DNA of 64,000 nt from an uncultured Bacteroides sp. Its GTDB lineage: Bacteria > Bacteroidota > Bacteroidia > Bacteroidales > Bacteroidaceae. A program made the translations under genes and the position numbers. Position 1 is the first letter of the stretch. The number at the start of each line of letters is the position of its first letter. Shown piece after piece: positions 17,625-26,426 of the stretch. Location of the stretch: positions 1 to 64,000 of the forward strand of contig NZ_CABUHK010000021.1 of the NCBI RefSeq assembly GCF_902491285.1. Direction: 5' to 3'. Below the pieces are notes generated by a model that was given only the letters and a program-made list of their open reading frames with translations, did no database searches and was not told the origin of the DNA.

Positions 17625-17786
17625 TAGCTGAATCTCTTATGCTTGAATTGCCGCATCACAATATTTGCAAATGAGTTTTTCGCAGTAGGAATACTTGTAT
17701 ACATGCTAATTTCAAAACGAATACACTCTGAATTCAATTAGATTTTTGATAAAACTATACCGACTTCTATCTATAAATATTCGAAA

Positions 17787-19808
17787 ATGGACAAGTTAAA
17801 TGCAGACTCATTGGCAGATAATTTGGTGAAACGTAGCTGGGAGGCGCTTAATCAATGCGACCACGATAAGGCATACCGACATATTCAGGAGTTTTGCCGT
17901 GAATGTACGAATGCTGATTTGCCGATTACAACTGTGTTAGGTTGGCTTCATGCGTATTGCGAATGGGGCATGCGCACTGGCGGCTATAAGGAAGCGCTTG
18001 CTACTCTGCGCGCCAATATAAAAAACTTCGAATCGGCCCCGGAACTGAAATTCGAACTGCTTCTTAATGGTGCTCGGCTGGAATGTGTGGGCAATCAGCT
18101 TGGCATATCTTCCGATTTGTCAATAAAGGCACTTGGGCTTGCCGAAGAACTTGAAGATCATTCGTTAATAGCCCGGGCTTACATGCAAATTGCTTCAATG
18201 TTTGCAAAAAAATATCACGGCTTGTCCATATATTTCTATCGTAAAGCAGAACGGCTTTATGACGAAGCCAAGGATAGTCATCAAAGGGATATGGTGCGCC
18301 TAGAGAGGGCTTTCTTAAGCTCTACAGCTTGTCGAATACTAAAGGCCTTACATCCTAATCATAATAATCTTGATAGGTTACAACAAGAAGCAGAGGAGAT
18401 TATCGCTAAAATCGACTTAGGTAATCTAAACAAATTCGAACAACGACATTTACGATATTACCAGGCGGTCATCTTCAGAGACATCAAAGCTCTGTGCTGT
18501 CTTATTGAAGAGATTGAACCGCTTGATGCCCTTCCAGACAAGTGTCGATATAAGGATATGTTTATCGGGATTTGTATGGAACAGGGTAAATTTGAACTTG
18601 TCGATGAGATTGCTGATTCGTTTATCGCGGATAAGAAAGCGCTTTACGGAGGAAGTCTGGAAATCGAAGACTTGGCTCAAAAACTTCATCAGGCGATTGA
18701 GGCGCGCAAACCGTTGCAGTTTCTCCCACTCTTCATCCCCAAACCAACTGTTGCTGATGCCACGTTGCTCGACATTCTAGATAATTACGCACTTATGGAT
18801 GAGATATGGGAACTTGACAAATCTGGTTTCCGTATGGTGTTCCCCGGTGTGCGTCAGGAAGGACTATTTGAACCAGTGGTTATGCCAGATGGTATATGTC
18901 GTCTCACTCCTCTGGCTCCAGCCTTCAATGTCTATTATCGTGGTCAGTCGCGACAAATCTCTCCCTCGAAGGCATCTTTGTTCAGGAATGGAATGACAGA
19001 AGCCACACGATTTGTAGAGCGTTTGAAGTATGTCGAATTTCGAAAGATAATAGAAGAATACCCTCTTACACATTTCTTGCGTAATACAATCGTAGCAACC
19101 GCACCTGACAAAAAAATGCATCATATACCATTGGCCATAGACCATCTCGCTCTCGCCCAGCACTACGGTATTAAGACTGAGTTGTTAGATATCACCACCG
19201 ATAAATTCGTTGCTGCGTTCTTCGCCACCACTGATTGCAAGGATGACATTTATAAACCAATTGTCGACAACCGAGAAGAAAAAGGAGTGTTGTACCGTTA
19301 CAGTATTCCACCAATGGAAATGTTTCCCGAGAAAGAGCCTCGGTTGAGAGCTGTCGGTCTGCAACCATTCTCACGCCCCGGAGAGCAATGCGGAATGGTG
19401 TATCCAATGACAGAGAACGAGGACTTCGAGAAAGTGGCGACTTCGATAGAAACCTTCCGGCATGACCGTACTGTATCGGAGTTCGTATTCAATTATACTA
19501 ACCGTGGTCGAAAACTATTCCCGGACAGTCCAATGCAGAGTCATGCCACAAAAATAGTCAATTCGACGGTATTTTCCTACGGCGCTTTCTACGCAGTCAA
19601 GGAGGAATTTTATCCTGACTGCCCAGAAGAACAATTGCTGAATTATCTTTCTGAACGCAGCATTACTTTGGTTGAGAATGTTGATTTCGGATTTACAGAA
19701 GATGAGAAAGACGCTTGCATCAAGTATTGGCAAACCAATAGCGACAAATTCCTTTCACGAATCCGAATTCGATGGTGCTACAACGGCCCCATAAAGTTCG
19801 ATGAATAA
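17787..19808 (+). CDS. Helical-repeat (TPR-like) protein with C-terminal FRG domain
   Basis: A 673-residue protein without signal peptide. Residues 1 to about 330 are alpha-helical with TPR-like periodicity (e.g. LGWLHAYCEWGMRTGGYKEAL, IARAYMQIASMFAKKYHG). Residues of about 378-600 match an FRG domain: YYRGQSRQI, LALAQHYGIKTELLDITTDKF, AAFFAT and SRPGEQCGMVYPM. The FRG domain (named for its Phe/Tyr-Arg-Gly motif) has no biochemically settled role that I know of; it occurs in many accessory-island proteins. The helical part is probably a sensor or partner-binding module. A second, minimal FRG protein lies at 24193-25137 in the same element. Intact frame, 162 bp after the ATPase gene on the same strand. 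Confidence 0.82.
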   Translation: MDKLNADSLADNLVKRSWEALNQCDHDKAYRHIQEFCRECTNADLPITTVLGWLHAYCEWGMRTGGYKEALATLRANIKNFESAPELKFELLLNGARLECVGNQLGISSDLSIKALGLAEELEDHSLIARAYMQIASMFAKKYHGLSIYFYRKAERLYDEAKDSHQRDMVRLERAFLSSTACRILKALHPNHNNLDRLQQEAEEIIAKIDLGNLNKFEQRHLRYYQAVIFRDIKALCCLIEEIEPLDALPDKCRYKDMFIGICMEQGKFELVDEIADSFIADKKALYGGSLEIEDLAQKLHQAIEARKPLQFLPLFIPKPTVADATLLDILDNYALMDEIWELDKSGFRMVFPGVRQEGLFEPVVMPDGICRLTPLAPAFNVYYRGQSRQISPSKASLFRNGMTEATRFVERLKYVEFRKIIEEYPLTHFLRNTIVATAPDKKMHHIPLAIDHLALAQHYGIKTELLDITTDKFVAAFFATTDCKDDIYKPIVDNREEKGVLYRYSIPPMEMFPEKEPRLRAVGLQPFSRPGEQCGMVYPMTENEDFEKVATSIETFRHDRTVSEFVFNYTNRGRKLFPDSPMQSHATKIVNSTVFSYGAFYAVKEEFYPDCPEEQLLNYLSERSITLVENVDFGFTEDEKDACIKYWQTNSDKFLSRIRIRWCYNGPIKFDE

Positions 19809-19837
19809 CAGGAATCGCTGATTGATAAGAATCTCTC

Positions 19838-20047
19838 TTGAAATTGAAGAGAAAGTCGGTATAGACACCATCATCACCAACCACATGGCTAGGCGAGCCT
19901 TTGTAGGGCAGTCTTTATAAGAAGGTGAAAGATCAGAATCTTGTAGGCGCGTTGAACGGACACTCCGTAGGCAGCAACGTATTTGCAAGATACTCTGCCG
20001 TAGACAAGGACATGAAGCGTGCGTTTGTCAAAGTCATGAGATATTAA
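19838..20047 (+). pseudogene. 3' remnant of a second tyrosine integrase
   Basis: The plus strand encodes about 70 residues homologous to the C-terminus of the integrase at 14817-16177, aligning EIEEKVGIDTIITNHMARRA with the intact GIEEQVPINTIATSHMARRT and then LYKKVKDQNLVGALNGHSVG and the stop after FVKVMRY. A one-base insertion after the codons for FVGQ (near 19913) breaks the frame. The catalytic His-x-x-Arg, His and Tyr motifs are still recognisable. Everything upstream is missing, replaced by the end of the FRG gene. It marks an old junction between two integrase-bearing units. Confidence 0.85.
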
Positions 20048-20099
20048 AGTTTTTAGGCAGCCTGCTAGTAGTTAAAGATTTTAATAATATTTCATCGGT

Positions 20100-20137
20100 A
20101 ATCCGGCAATTCGTGCTAACGAGTTGTCGGATTTTCT
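20100..20137 (+). terminator. Terminator after the integrase remnant
   Basis: AATCCGGCAATTCG (20100-20113) pairs with CGAGTTGTCGGATT (20120-20133), a 14-bp stem with two G-U pairs and a 6-nt loop, followed by TTCTTTT. Confidence 0.75.
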
Positions 20138-20310
20138 TTTGACAGCCATCACTGTCTTGTTTTCAAATTATGGCAATTATTTTCAACCAGTTATACTACC
20201 TTTCAGATGTTAGGGTTGCTGTATTACGATTCGGAAAGCGGATTTGGCAACATGACCAATATATAAATATAATCTCTTTTATTATAGACACTTAAAAGTA
20301 TTGCAGAGCT

Positions 20311-20342
20311 ATTGACAAACCGTTTTATACATTATAACTTTG
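20311..20342 (+). promoter_or_regulatory. Promoter of the HTH-primase operon
   Basis: ATTG (20311-20314, three of four bases of TTTG), a 20-nt spacer and a perfect TAACTTTG (20335-20342), 66 nt before the first possible start codon of the HTH gene. Confidence 0.6.
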
Positions 20343-20407
20343 CGGAAAAATCAAACAATTACGCAATCATTATTGCGCTGATAAAACAATAACCGTTTAA
20401 AGTTTTA

Positions 20408-20695
20408 ATGTTCTATAACGACCAAAATTCAAGTCCAAAACAAACTACGATGGTCATCATGAATATTGATGATCTGCGTGAGGCTTTCAAAGCCTGGAAT
20501 CAGGAACAGATTGAGGCAAACGCGCCTCAGGAAGAAATCTACATCACCGCCAAGGATGCTGCCAAAATGCTTGGCGTAACCTTATCGACATTGTGGAGAT
20601 GGGATAACGACAAGTATCTGGAGAAAATCAAGATAGGCAACAAGGTAAGGTACCGCCTGTCCGATGTTGAACGCATGATAAAGGGCGCGATATGA
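20408..20695 (+). CDS. Excisionase-like helix-turn-helix (MerR-type) protein
   Basis: Up to 95 residues (an alternative start at 20450, MVIMNIDDLREAF, would give 81). The helix-turn-helix core is ITAKDAAKMLGVTLSTLWRWDNDKYLEKIKIGNKVRYRLSDVERM, shown here in part: AAKMLGVTLSTLWRWDN. This is the MerR/excisionase fold common in Bacteroides mobilizable elements, where such proteins assist excision or regulate downstream replication genes. Its stop codon overlaps the primase start (ATGA at 20692-20695), so the two are translationally coupled. Confidence 0.82.
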   Translation: MFYNDQNSSPKQTTMVIMNIDDLREAFKAWNQEQIEANAPQEEIYITAKDAAKMLGVTLSTLWRWDNDKYLEKIKIGNKVRYRLSDVERMIKGAI

Positions 20696-22032
20696 CAACA
20701 GACTCTATCAAGCTGCTTCCGGTTTATGTCGATGAGCCGACCCACTGCGAAGCGGCATTTGATGATGAGGCGCAGGTGGTTGATGTGGAATATATTGATG
20801 TTTCCACGGAGCAAAACGAAAATTTCTATCAAGAAGATAGCGGGTGCCCTTATATCCGCGTAGGTACGGACTATTATCGTGAGGTGCTACGACCGCAGGC
20901 GAATGGAACCACCTGCAAGTGTCTTGTATATTGGAAGGCTTCGACTATCAAAGCTGACTTCGGGAAGGACTATCTGAATGATATACCGAAGTATGACTGC
21001 TTCTGTACCGTTCCGAGTCATACCGATTACCGCAAGATTATCGGCAACGCCTACAACCTCTATGAGCCAATCGTCCATCATCCCGAACCGGGAGATTGGA
21101 GCGCGATTGATGGCTTACTTCGCCACATCTTCGAGGAGCATTACGAGTATGGTCTTGACTATATCCAGTTGCTGTATCAGATGCCGCTTCAAAAGCTGCC
21201 GATACTGATATTGGTGTCAGAGCAGCGTAACACCGGCAAGACCACATTCCTCAATCTTCTCAAAGCAATCTTTCAAGACAATGCCACCTTCAACACCAAT
21301 GAGGATTTCCGCAGCAAGTTCAATTCCGATTGGGCGGGCAAGCTGCTTATCATGGTAGATGAAGTCTTGCTTTCTCGGCGAGAGGATTCCGAGCGACTGA
21401 AGAATCTCAGTACGGCAACCTCATAAAAGATGGAGTCCAAAGGCAAAGACCGCAATGAGATTGCTTTCTTCGGCAAGTTTGTCCTCTGTTCCAACAACGA
21501 GCATTTTCCTATTGTAATTGACCGTGAGGAAGTGCGCTACTGGGTCCGCAAGGTTAACTCTTTGGAAACTGATGACCAGTTCTTCATGAAGAAACTTGTG
21601 GCACAGATTCCGGCGTTTCTCCACTTCATAATGCAAAGAGAGCTATCGGTGCAATGCGAAAATAGAATGTGGTTCAGTCCGGAAAGACTCCGTACCGCAG
21701 CACTCAACCGCATCGTGATTTCCAACCGCTCCAAGATTGAGTTTGAGGTTGCCGAACTGCTGATTGAGATAATGGATTACACCCGCGACACATCTGTGTC
21801 CTTCGTCGTAAACGACCTCGCGACCCTACTCAACTATCGCAATGTCCGTGCCGAGACGAGCGAGATACGCCGGCTGTTGCAGATATATTGGCACCTCAAA
21901 CCGGCATCAAACTCTCTTACCTACCGCTTCTATTCGATGGGGATTCCACCTGCCAAGTACACCTCCAAGACCTCAGTCGGCAGATACTACACAGTCACTA
22001 AAGATTTTATTTTGAATTTATCTCTATTTTGA
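20692..22032 (+). pseudogene. Primase-helicase (DUF5906-like) interrupted by an in-frame TAA
   Basis: A continuous homologous frame of about 446 codons is split by TAA at 21424-21426 between LKNLSTATS and KMESKGKDRNEIAFFGKFV. Homologues would be expected to read Tyr there (TAC or TAT). The Walker A motif VSEQRNTGKTTFLN lies in the upstream part (about residues 173-186), the sensor-like KFVLCSNNEHFPIVIDREE in the downstream part. It belongs to the superfamily-3-type primase/helicases that replicate small Bacteroides elements after excision. The truncated 244-residue product would lack part of the ATPase core, so it is probably inactive. It overlaps the HTH gene by 4 nt. Confidence 0.82.
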
Positions 22033-22458
22033 TGAATTGATGAATGAATTAAAGAAAGGGAAGAAAATCAGCATGTTATAGTGCCGCAGGCTCTCATCAA
22101 AAGGTTTTACAGGCGTTGAGAAGCCTCCTATTCTTTCCCTTTCATTAATTATCATCTTGTGATGAATCAGATGGAGCTGTAATACTGCGAGTTACACATG
22201 CTTTCATCATTTCATCAAATTTCTACCGATTTTAATTTCACAAAAACAGCGTATTCCGGACTTCAAGGCCGCTATTGAATAGATGTCGGGCGCATCCGGA
22301 AAGACGTAGAGGGATTGCTTGCAATAAGACCTATGAGGGTATAGCCTAATATACCTTCATGCGAAGGTTGGCGGCTCCGATGCGGAGACTGACCGTGCAA
22401 GCACCCCTGTTATATAATTAATTCCAACCAAACCATAACCAAAAGCACCAATATTTAT
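22033..22458. other. Non-coding region between primase and relaxase, candidate oriT
   Basis: This 426-bp stretch has no convincing gene. At its left, GAAAGGGAAGAA near 22055 and TTCTTTCCCTTTC near 22130 form a long-range inverted repeat. At its right are three consecutive hairpins (22338-22387) immediately before the relaxase gene. Relaxases of this type usually nick just upstream of their own gene. Confidence 0.6.
22338..22387 (+). other. Candidate oriT: three adjacent hairpins upstream of mob
   Basis: GGTATA/TATACC (22338-22343, 22350-22355), CCTTC/GAAGG (22354-22358, 22363-22367) and CTCCG/CGGAG (22375-22379, 22383-22387) follow one another, the first two sharing two bases. The relaxase ATG is 72 nt further on. 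The nick site cannot be named from sequence alone. Confidence 0.55.
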
Positions 22459-23919
22459 ATGTCGTCACCTAAACAGATGATGGACTTCAAGCCCGTCAAA
22501 TCAGTCGATGCCAATGTCAGCAATGAACATCAGCGCAACTGGAGCAATGAACTGTTCGAGCGAAAAGCCAAGAATCCCGACCACAATTACGACCGCTCCC
22601 GAACCGCCTTGAATTTTCAGGTCGGGCCGGGAGGAGTGATAACCGCCGTCGACAAATCGCGGCGTATCGGCGACAGGGTCGAGGAGATAATCAAAAAACA
22701 TCTCCGGCCGGATGCCCGAGTGACCGCCTTCTCCAACCGTGCAGTCATGGTCGTATTCGGCGGCAACTGTGAGCGGATGCGCGAGATGGCTTTCGGCTCT
22801 CAGGTGCTTAACGATTATGAGGAAACAAACGGGCATCTGATTCGGCAACCGGAAATCGAACAATGGGCAAAGAACATCTATGGTTTTGTATGCCGAGAAT
22901 TCGGAGAAGAAAACGTAGCTTCGTTCATTGTCCATCTTGACGAAACGGGACCACATGCGCACTGTGTTTTCGTGCCGTTGACAGCCGACGGACGCCTCTG
23001 TTCAAAGGAAGTAATCGGAGGTAAGAACAAGATTGAGGCGCAACAGTACATGAGAGACCTGCACACCCGACTTGCCGAAGTGAACCGCAAATACGGCCTT
23101 GACCGAGGCGACGACATACACGAGACCGGCGCACGCCATCGCTCGACCGCTGAATACAATCGCGACCTTCACCGTGAGAACGCCAAACTCGAAACTCTTA
23201 TAAGTGACAAGTCCGGGCAGTTGGGCCGACTTGAAGAACAAATCAAGAAGGCTGAAACGCGCGTCAAAGGTCTTATGACCATGATTGCGAATCTTGAAAG
23301 GTAGGAGACTGAACTGAATGACGAGATAGCTCAGTTGGAAACTGACATCGAGAATGGTGCCGGAGATGTTTCCGAATTGCGCTGCCGCATCGCAGAACTT
23401 GAAAACCAGCTTGAATCTACCGGACAGAAGCTCGCCGACAAGCGTCTCAAACTCAAGCACGCCGACCGGCAACTTACCGAACTTCAGGATGAACTTGATG
23501 CACTCAGCGAGAAACGCGATAATGCGCAAAAAAATTTCCACGAGTTCACGGAAAAGAATCAGGAGCAGGTACGCATGAGGCTGACCGATGCCGTCTTTGC
23601 CAGGATGGTTGTCGATGTGAGGTCAATGATTGAATCCCTGCTACCGGAACAGAAAGCTGGGATTGACAGCGATTTCCTGACGGCAATCGCCGAGCAACCC
23701 AATGAGATTCTGAAGTGTGCCATGTATCTGTTCCTCGGCTATCTTGATGGCGCAACCCAATTCGCCAAGTCATGCGGAGGCGGAAGCTCTTCATCAGACC
23801 TCCCGTGGGGACGCAATCCGGATGAAGATGATCGCCGCTTCGCCTATCGCTGCATGATGCAGGCCCATCAAATGCTTCGCCCAGCAGCGACCAAACGCGG
23901 TATAGGCGGCAAAAGGTGA
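22459..23919 (+). pseudogene. MobV-family relaxase interrupted by an in-frame TAG
   Basis: A single frame of about 486 codons is interrupted by TAG at 23302-23304 (after MTMIANLER), with the same frame continuing as ETELNDEIAQLETDIE. The N-terminal part holds the MobV/Pre catalytic motif SFIVHLDETGPHAHCVFVP (histidine triad, about residues 155-173), so the truncated 281-residue product keeps the nicking domain. The lost part is a coiled coil (RIAELENQLESTGQKLADKR) and a C-terminal domain probably needed for coupling-protein or oriT contacts. The protein nicks oriT for helper-dependent conjugation. The 281-residue product might retain partial activity. Confidence 0.85.
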
Positions 23920-24192
23920 GACCGTAAGATCGTTGAATTCTCCCTCAGAGCCGATTAGTGAAGCCCAACGAATATGACTACATATGTGCGTGTGCCGATC
24001 CACACTCCGTCAGCATATCGTCAGGGCTGAACGGTAAGCCGCCCCCGAATAGCTACCATACTGCAAGCGAGCCTCGGATCCACAAAGTGGTGCCGAAGCT
24101 CGTTGATGAGTTTGCGATTGAAGCTTTGCGGTCGAGACCTTAGGCTCGATTCACGAAAGCGCGGCGTCGGAGCCGCAACTCCCTAAATTTTT

Positions 24193-25137
24193 TTATTCAT
24201 TATATTCATCATACCCATCACGCAATCTATTGAGAGACTGCGACAAGCCAGAAAGTCCCGGAAATAAAGTCTCCGAAGATATGTTCATTTGTGAAAGTAG
24301 TTTTGTAATACCTAATTTCAGTGTGTTTGGAATAGTAATCTTAAACATTAAGATATTATCATTAGCCTTGTTTCTATCATCATGAGAATATTCAACAAAT
24401 TTAGAAAACTCCATGCTATTAAACGAATAATCAGTTCTGTGGAAGGCTGAACCAGGGAGATAATTGTCAAGGTTGTACTTAAATGGAACTGATATATCAG
24501 TCGGTATTAAAAATAGTCCTTGCTGTATAGATAATCGTTCATTGCTCATCTTAGGCTTAATGGCAAGGATTTGTTGAGGACAATCACCAGGTTTGATATA
24601 ACGTCCTATAAATGAATTTGCAAAATCATATGCATATGCATCAGCAGTGTTTAGAGATATAGAGGTTGCTTTCTTATCTACATTCTTTCTATATAAACTA
24701 TACTTCCTTGAGTTAAGGATGTTCTTATTTATCGCCCATATTGCAGCGTCAGTATTATTAAAAGGATTTTGTGTGGCCATAAATAGGGCAACAAAAATAG
24801 ACTCCGTGGCATCGACAAGTCGGGTGCAAGCACCATAATGTTGCATAATAGAAAGCCATTCGATATTGTCTTCCTCAGCGGGAATTCTATGCTTTTCGTA
24901 AAGAGGATATTTTCGTTTGAACTCTTGGAGCATTTCTGCTTCATATCTTCGGAGGATATCAAAATTATCCCCTCTCTGGTAAAGGCTTTTAATCATTCTC
25001 TCCAATGAAGAAGACAAATCCCAATCCGTATTTGCTTGTCCTCTAAAGTAGAAGTTAGAGAGGAATGTTGGGTCTAAGAGCGCAATGTCATTTGCGCTAT
25101 CCATAACAACTTTATAATAAGTAAAGAACTTACTCAT
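24193..25137 (-). CDS. FRG domain-containing protein
   Basis: A 314-residue protein that is almost entirely an FRG domain: SNFYFRGQANTDWDLSSSLE (about residues 28-47), WLSIMQHYGACTRLVDATES followed by IFVALFMATQ (about 94-123), and NERLSIQQGLFLIPTD. No signal peptide or membrane segment. The three blocks align with those of the larger FRG protein at 17787-19808 in the same element. Function unknown; FRG proteins are frequent in genomic islands and a role in defence is plausible but unproven. It lies 25 nt after the broken small gene, in a minus-strand group headed by the DUF4268 gene. The A+T content is higher than in the mobilization genes, suggesting a separate origin. Confidence 0.88.
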   Translation of the reverse strand: MSKFFTYYKVVMDSANDIALLDPTFLSNFYFRGQANTDWDLSSSLERMIKSLYQRGDNFDILRRYEAEMLQEFKRKYPLYEKHRIPAEEDNIEWLSIMQHYGACTRLVDATESIFVALFMATQNPFNNTDAAIWAINKNILNSRKYSLYRKNVDKKATSISLNTADAYAYDFANSFIGRYIKPGDCPQQILAIKPKMSNERLSIQQGLFLIPTDISVPFKYNLDNYLPGSAFHRTDYSFNSMEFSKFVEYSHDDRNKANDNILMFKITIPNTLKLGITKLLSQMNISSETLFPGLSGLSQSLNRLRDGYDEYNE

Positions 25138-25162
25138 TTCAGATACGTTACTTCAAAACAGA

Positions 25163-25417
25163 TTATAATGTTACGTTGGTATAGTTCTCGCGACCAAAGA
25201 TGTCAGCGAAACGAGCATTGTAAGTCTGTCCGCCGAGTTCAAATGTTCCGGTTTATACAGCGGTATCGTAATCCTCAGAATCTACGGAATCATGGCGAGC
25301 AGTAAAGAATTTCTGCCCGTCAATAACCTCAACAAACAAAATGTTGTGTTGAGTGTATGTTAGTTTATTGTCTTCGGGATCTATGTACCACGATTTGACT
25401 TCACCTAATTTAGTCAT
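25163..25417 (-). pseudogene. Small unknown gene with an in-frame TAA
   Basis: A frame of 84 codons starting MTKLGEVKSWYIDPEDNKLT, interrupted by TAA at 25253-25255 (after YDTAV) and continuing TGTFELGGQTYNARFADIFG to a stop at 25163-25165. I do not recognise the family. The coherent amino-acid composition on both sides of the stop argues that it was once one protein. It sits between the DUF4268 and FRG genes, 25 nt before the FRG start. The 54-residue truncated product could still be made. Confidence 0.6.
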
Positions 25418-25520
25418 GGCTATATATTGAAAAGTAGTTTTATGTTTGCGAAGTAGCTGTCTGCGGATTCCGATATCTCTAATGTGTTGCCGTTTTGAAA
25501 ATTCTGAAATTCGGGAGATA

Positions 25521-26426
25521 TTATATAATTGATGGAATAACCTTCTTAATGGCTAAACAGTTTTCAATATACCATTTGAAAATCTCTATCCACTGACTGG
25601 AATCGGTCATGTCGAAATTTTTCTTCAGATAAAAGCGAGTGGCTTTCGAGGCATCTTTCCATTCGATGTCCTTTTCTGATACACCTAGAGCTACTACAAT
25701 TTCTGTTTTCTGCTTAATGAAATCGTTATATAGCTGCTTATCGTCAGGAATGTATATTCCAACGGTGGCTTCTCCTTTCTGCTTTTTAGCTTCTAAGCAA
25801 ATATGAAAACGGCTATCGCCAACAGCGAGATCATACCAATTTTGAGATTTAGCAGTACGAAGTCTGAACGACTTAGTGAATGTTGTAGTCGCTGCATAGT
25901 CATTAAATGCTTGCCAAAATTCAAGTTGCAAAACTTGTGTGTCGGAGGCATCAGCATTTGGTTTTATCGTCTTTGCCCATTCATTGGGTCGCTCCACAAT
26001 ATTAAATTTAGGAGCTAACTTGGATGAGCCTATTTGCCAAAGTTCAATTTCTAACAAGTAGAAAGCAATCTGAGGAACGGTATTATCATTGAGCCATTCA
26101 ATGGCCTCTCGATGTTCGTCACGTGCTTTTTTAACGACCCATACTATTGCTTTGGCTTGTTTGCCTGAGGCGTATGTTAGAAGTTGTCCGAGATGAGTGT
26201 GGTTGGAATCTTCTAACTGATTTTCAATAACAACGTAATTGTCGGTATTGGCTTCTTTTGCTAAAATGTCAGCCGAATAACCTCCCACCTTTGATTCTTT
26301 TTCAACAAGTTCCAATTCCATGTCGAGAATCTCGCCAACATAACTTAAATGTTCAGCGAGCCACGGTGTAAAGTCTTTTGCCTCGTTAGGCCAAGCCTTA
26401 CGAAGATTGGTTTCTTGTTTAAGCAT
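25521..26426 (-). CDS. DUF4268 protein with PD-(D/E)XK nuclease-like N-terminal domain
   Basis: A 301-residue protein. Residues 1 to about 150 have the core of a PD-(D/E)XK-like fold: VGGYSADILAKEANTDNYVV then IENQLEDSNHTHLGQLLTYA (Asp in ADIL, Glu in IENQ where canonical nucleases have ExK, here ExQ). The C-terminal part (HICLEAKKQKGEATVGIYIPDDKQLYNDF) matches my recollection of DUF4268. Such proteins are common in accessory islands and often stand beside restriction genes, but activity is unproven, and the usual Lys is not visible in this motif. It is the first gene of the minus-strand cargo group; a TAACTTTG box lies at 26519-26526. Confidence 0.83.
   Translation of the reverse strand: MLKQETNLRKAWPNEAKDFTPWLAEHLSYVGEILDMELELVEKESKVGGYSADILAKEANTDNYVVIENQLEDSNHTHLGQLLTYASGKQAKAIVWVVKKARDEHREAIEWLNDNTVPQIAFYLLEIELWQIGSSKLAPKFNIVERPNEWAKTIKPNADASDTQVLQLEFWQAFNDYAATTTFTKSFRLRTAKSQNWYDLAVGDSRFHICLEAKKQKGEATVGIYIPDDKQLYNDFIKQKTEIVVALGVSEKDIEWKDASKATRFYLKKNFDMTDSSQWIEIFKWYIENCLAIKKVIPSII

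Larger units (their letters stand above)
20048..20407. other. Non-coding gap with terminator and promoter
   Basis: This 360-bp stretch holds no convincing gene. It contains the terminator of the integrase remnant (20100-20137) and the promoter of the HTH-primase operon (20311-20342). No repeats shared with the element ends were seen. Confidence 0.6.

Noticed and set aside
21424..23304. Stop-codon recoding (suppressed TAA and TAG) in the mobile element
   Set aside because: The disrupted sites use two different stop codons and probably replaced different residues, and a frameshift also occurs; no suppressor tRNA is seen. Ordinary decay or sequencing error explains it better.
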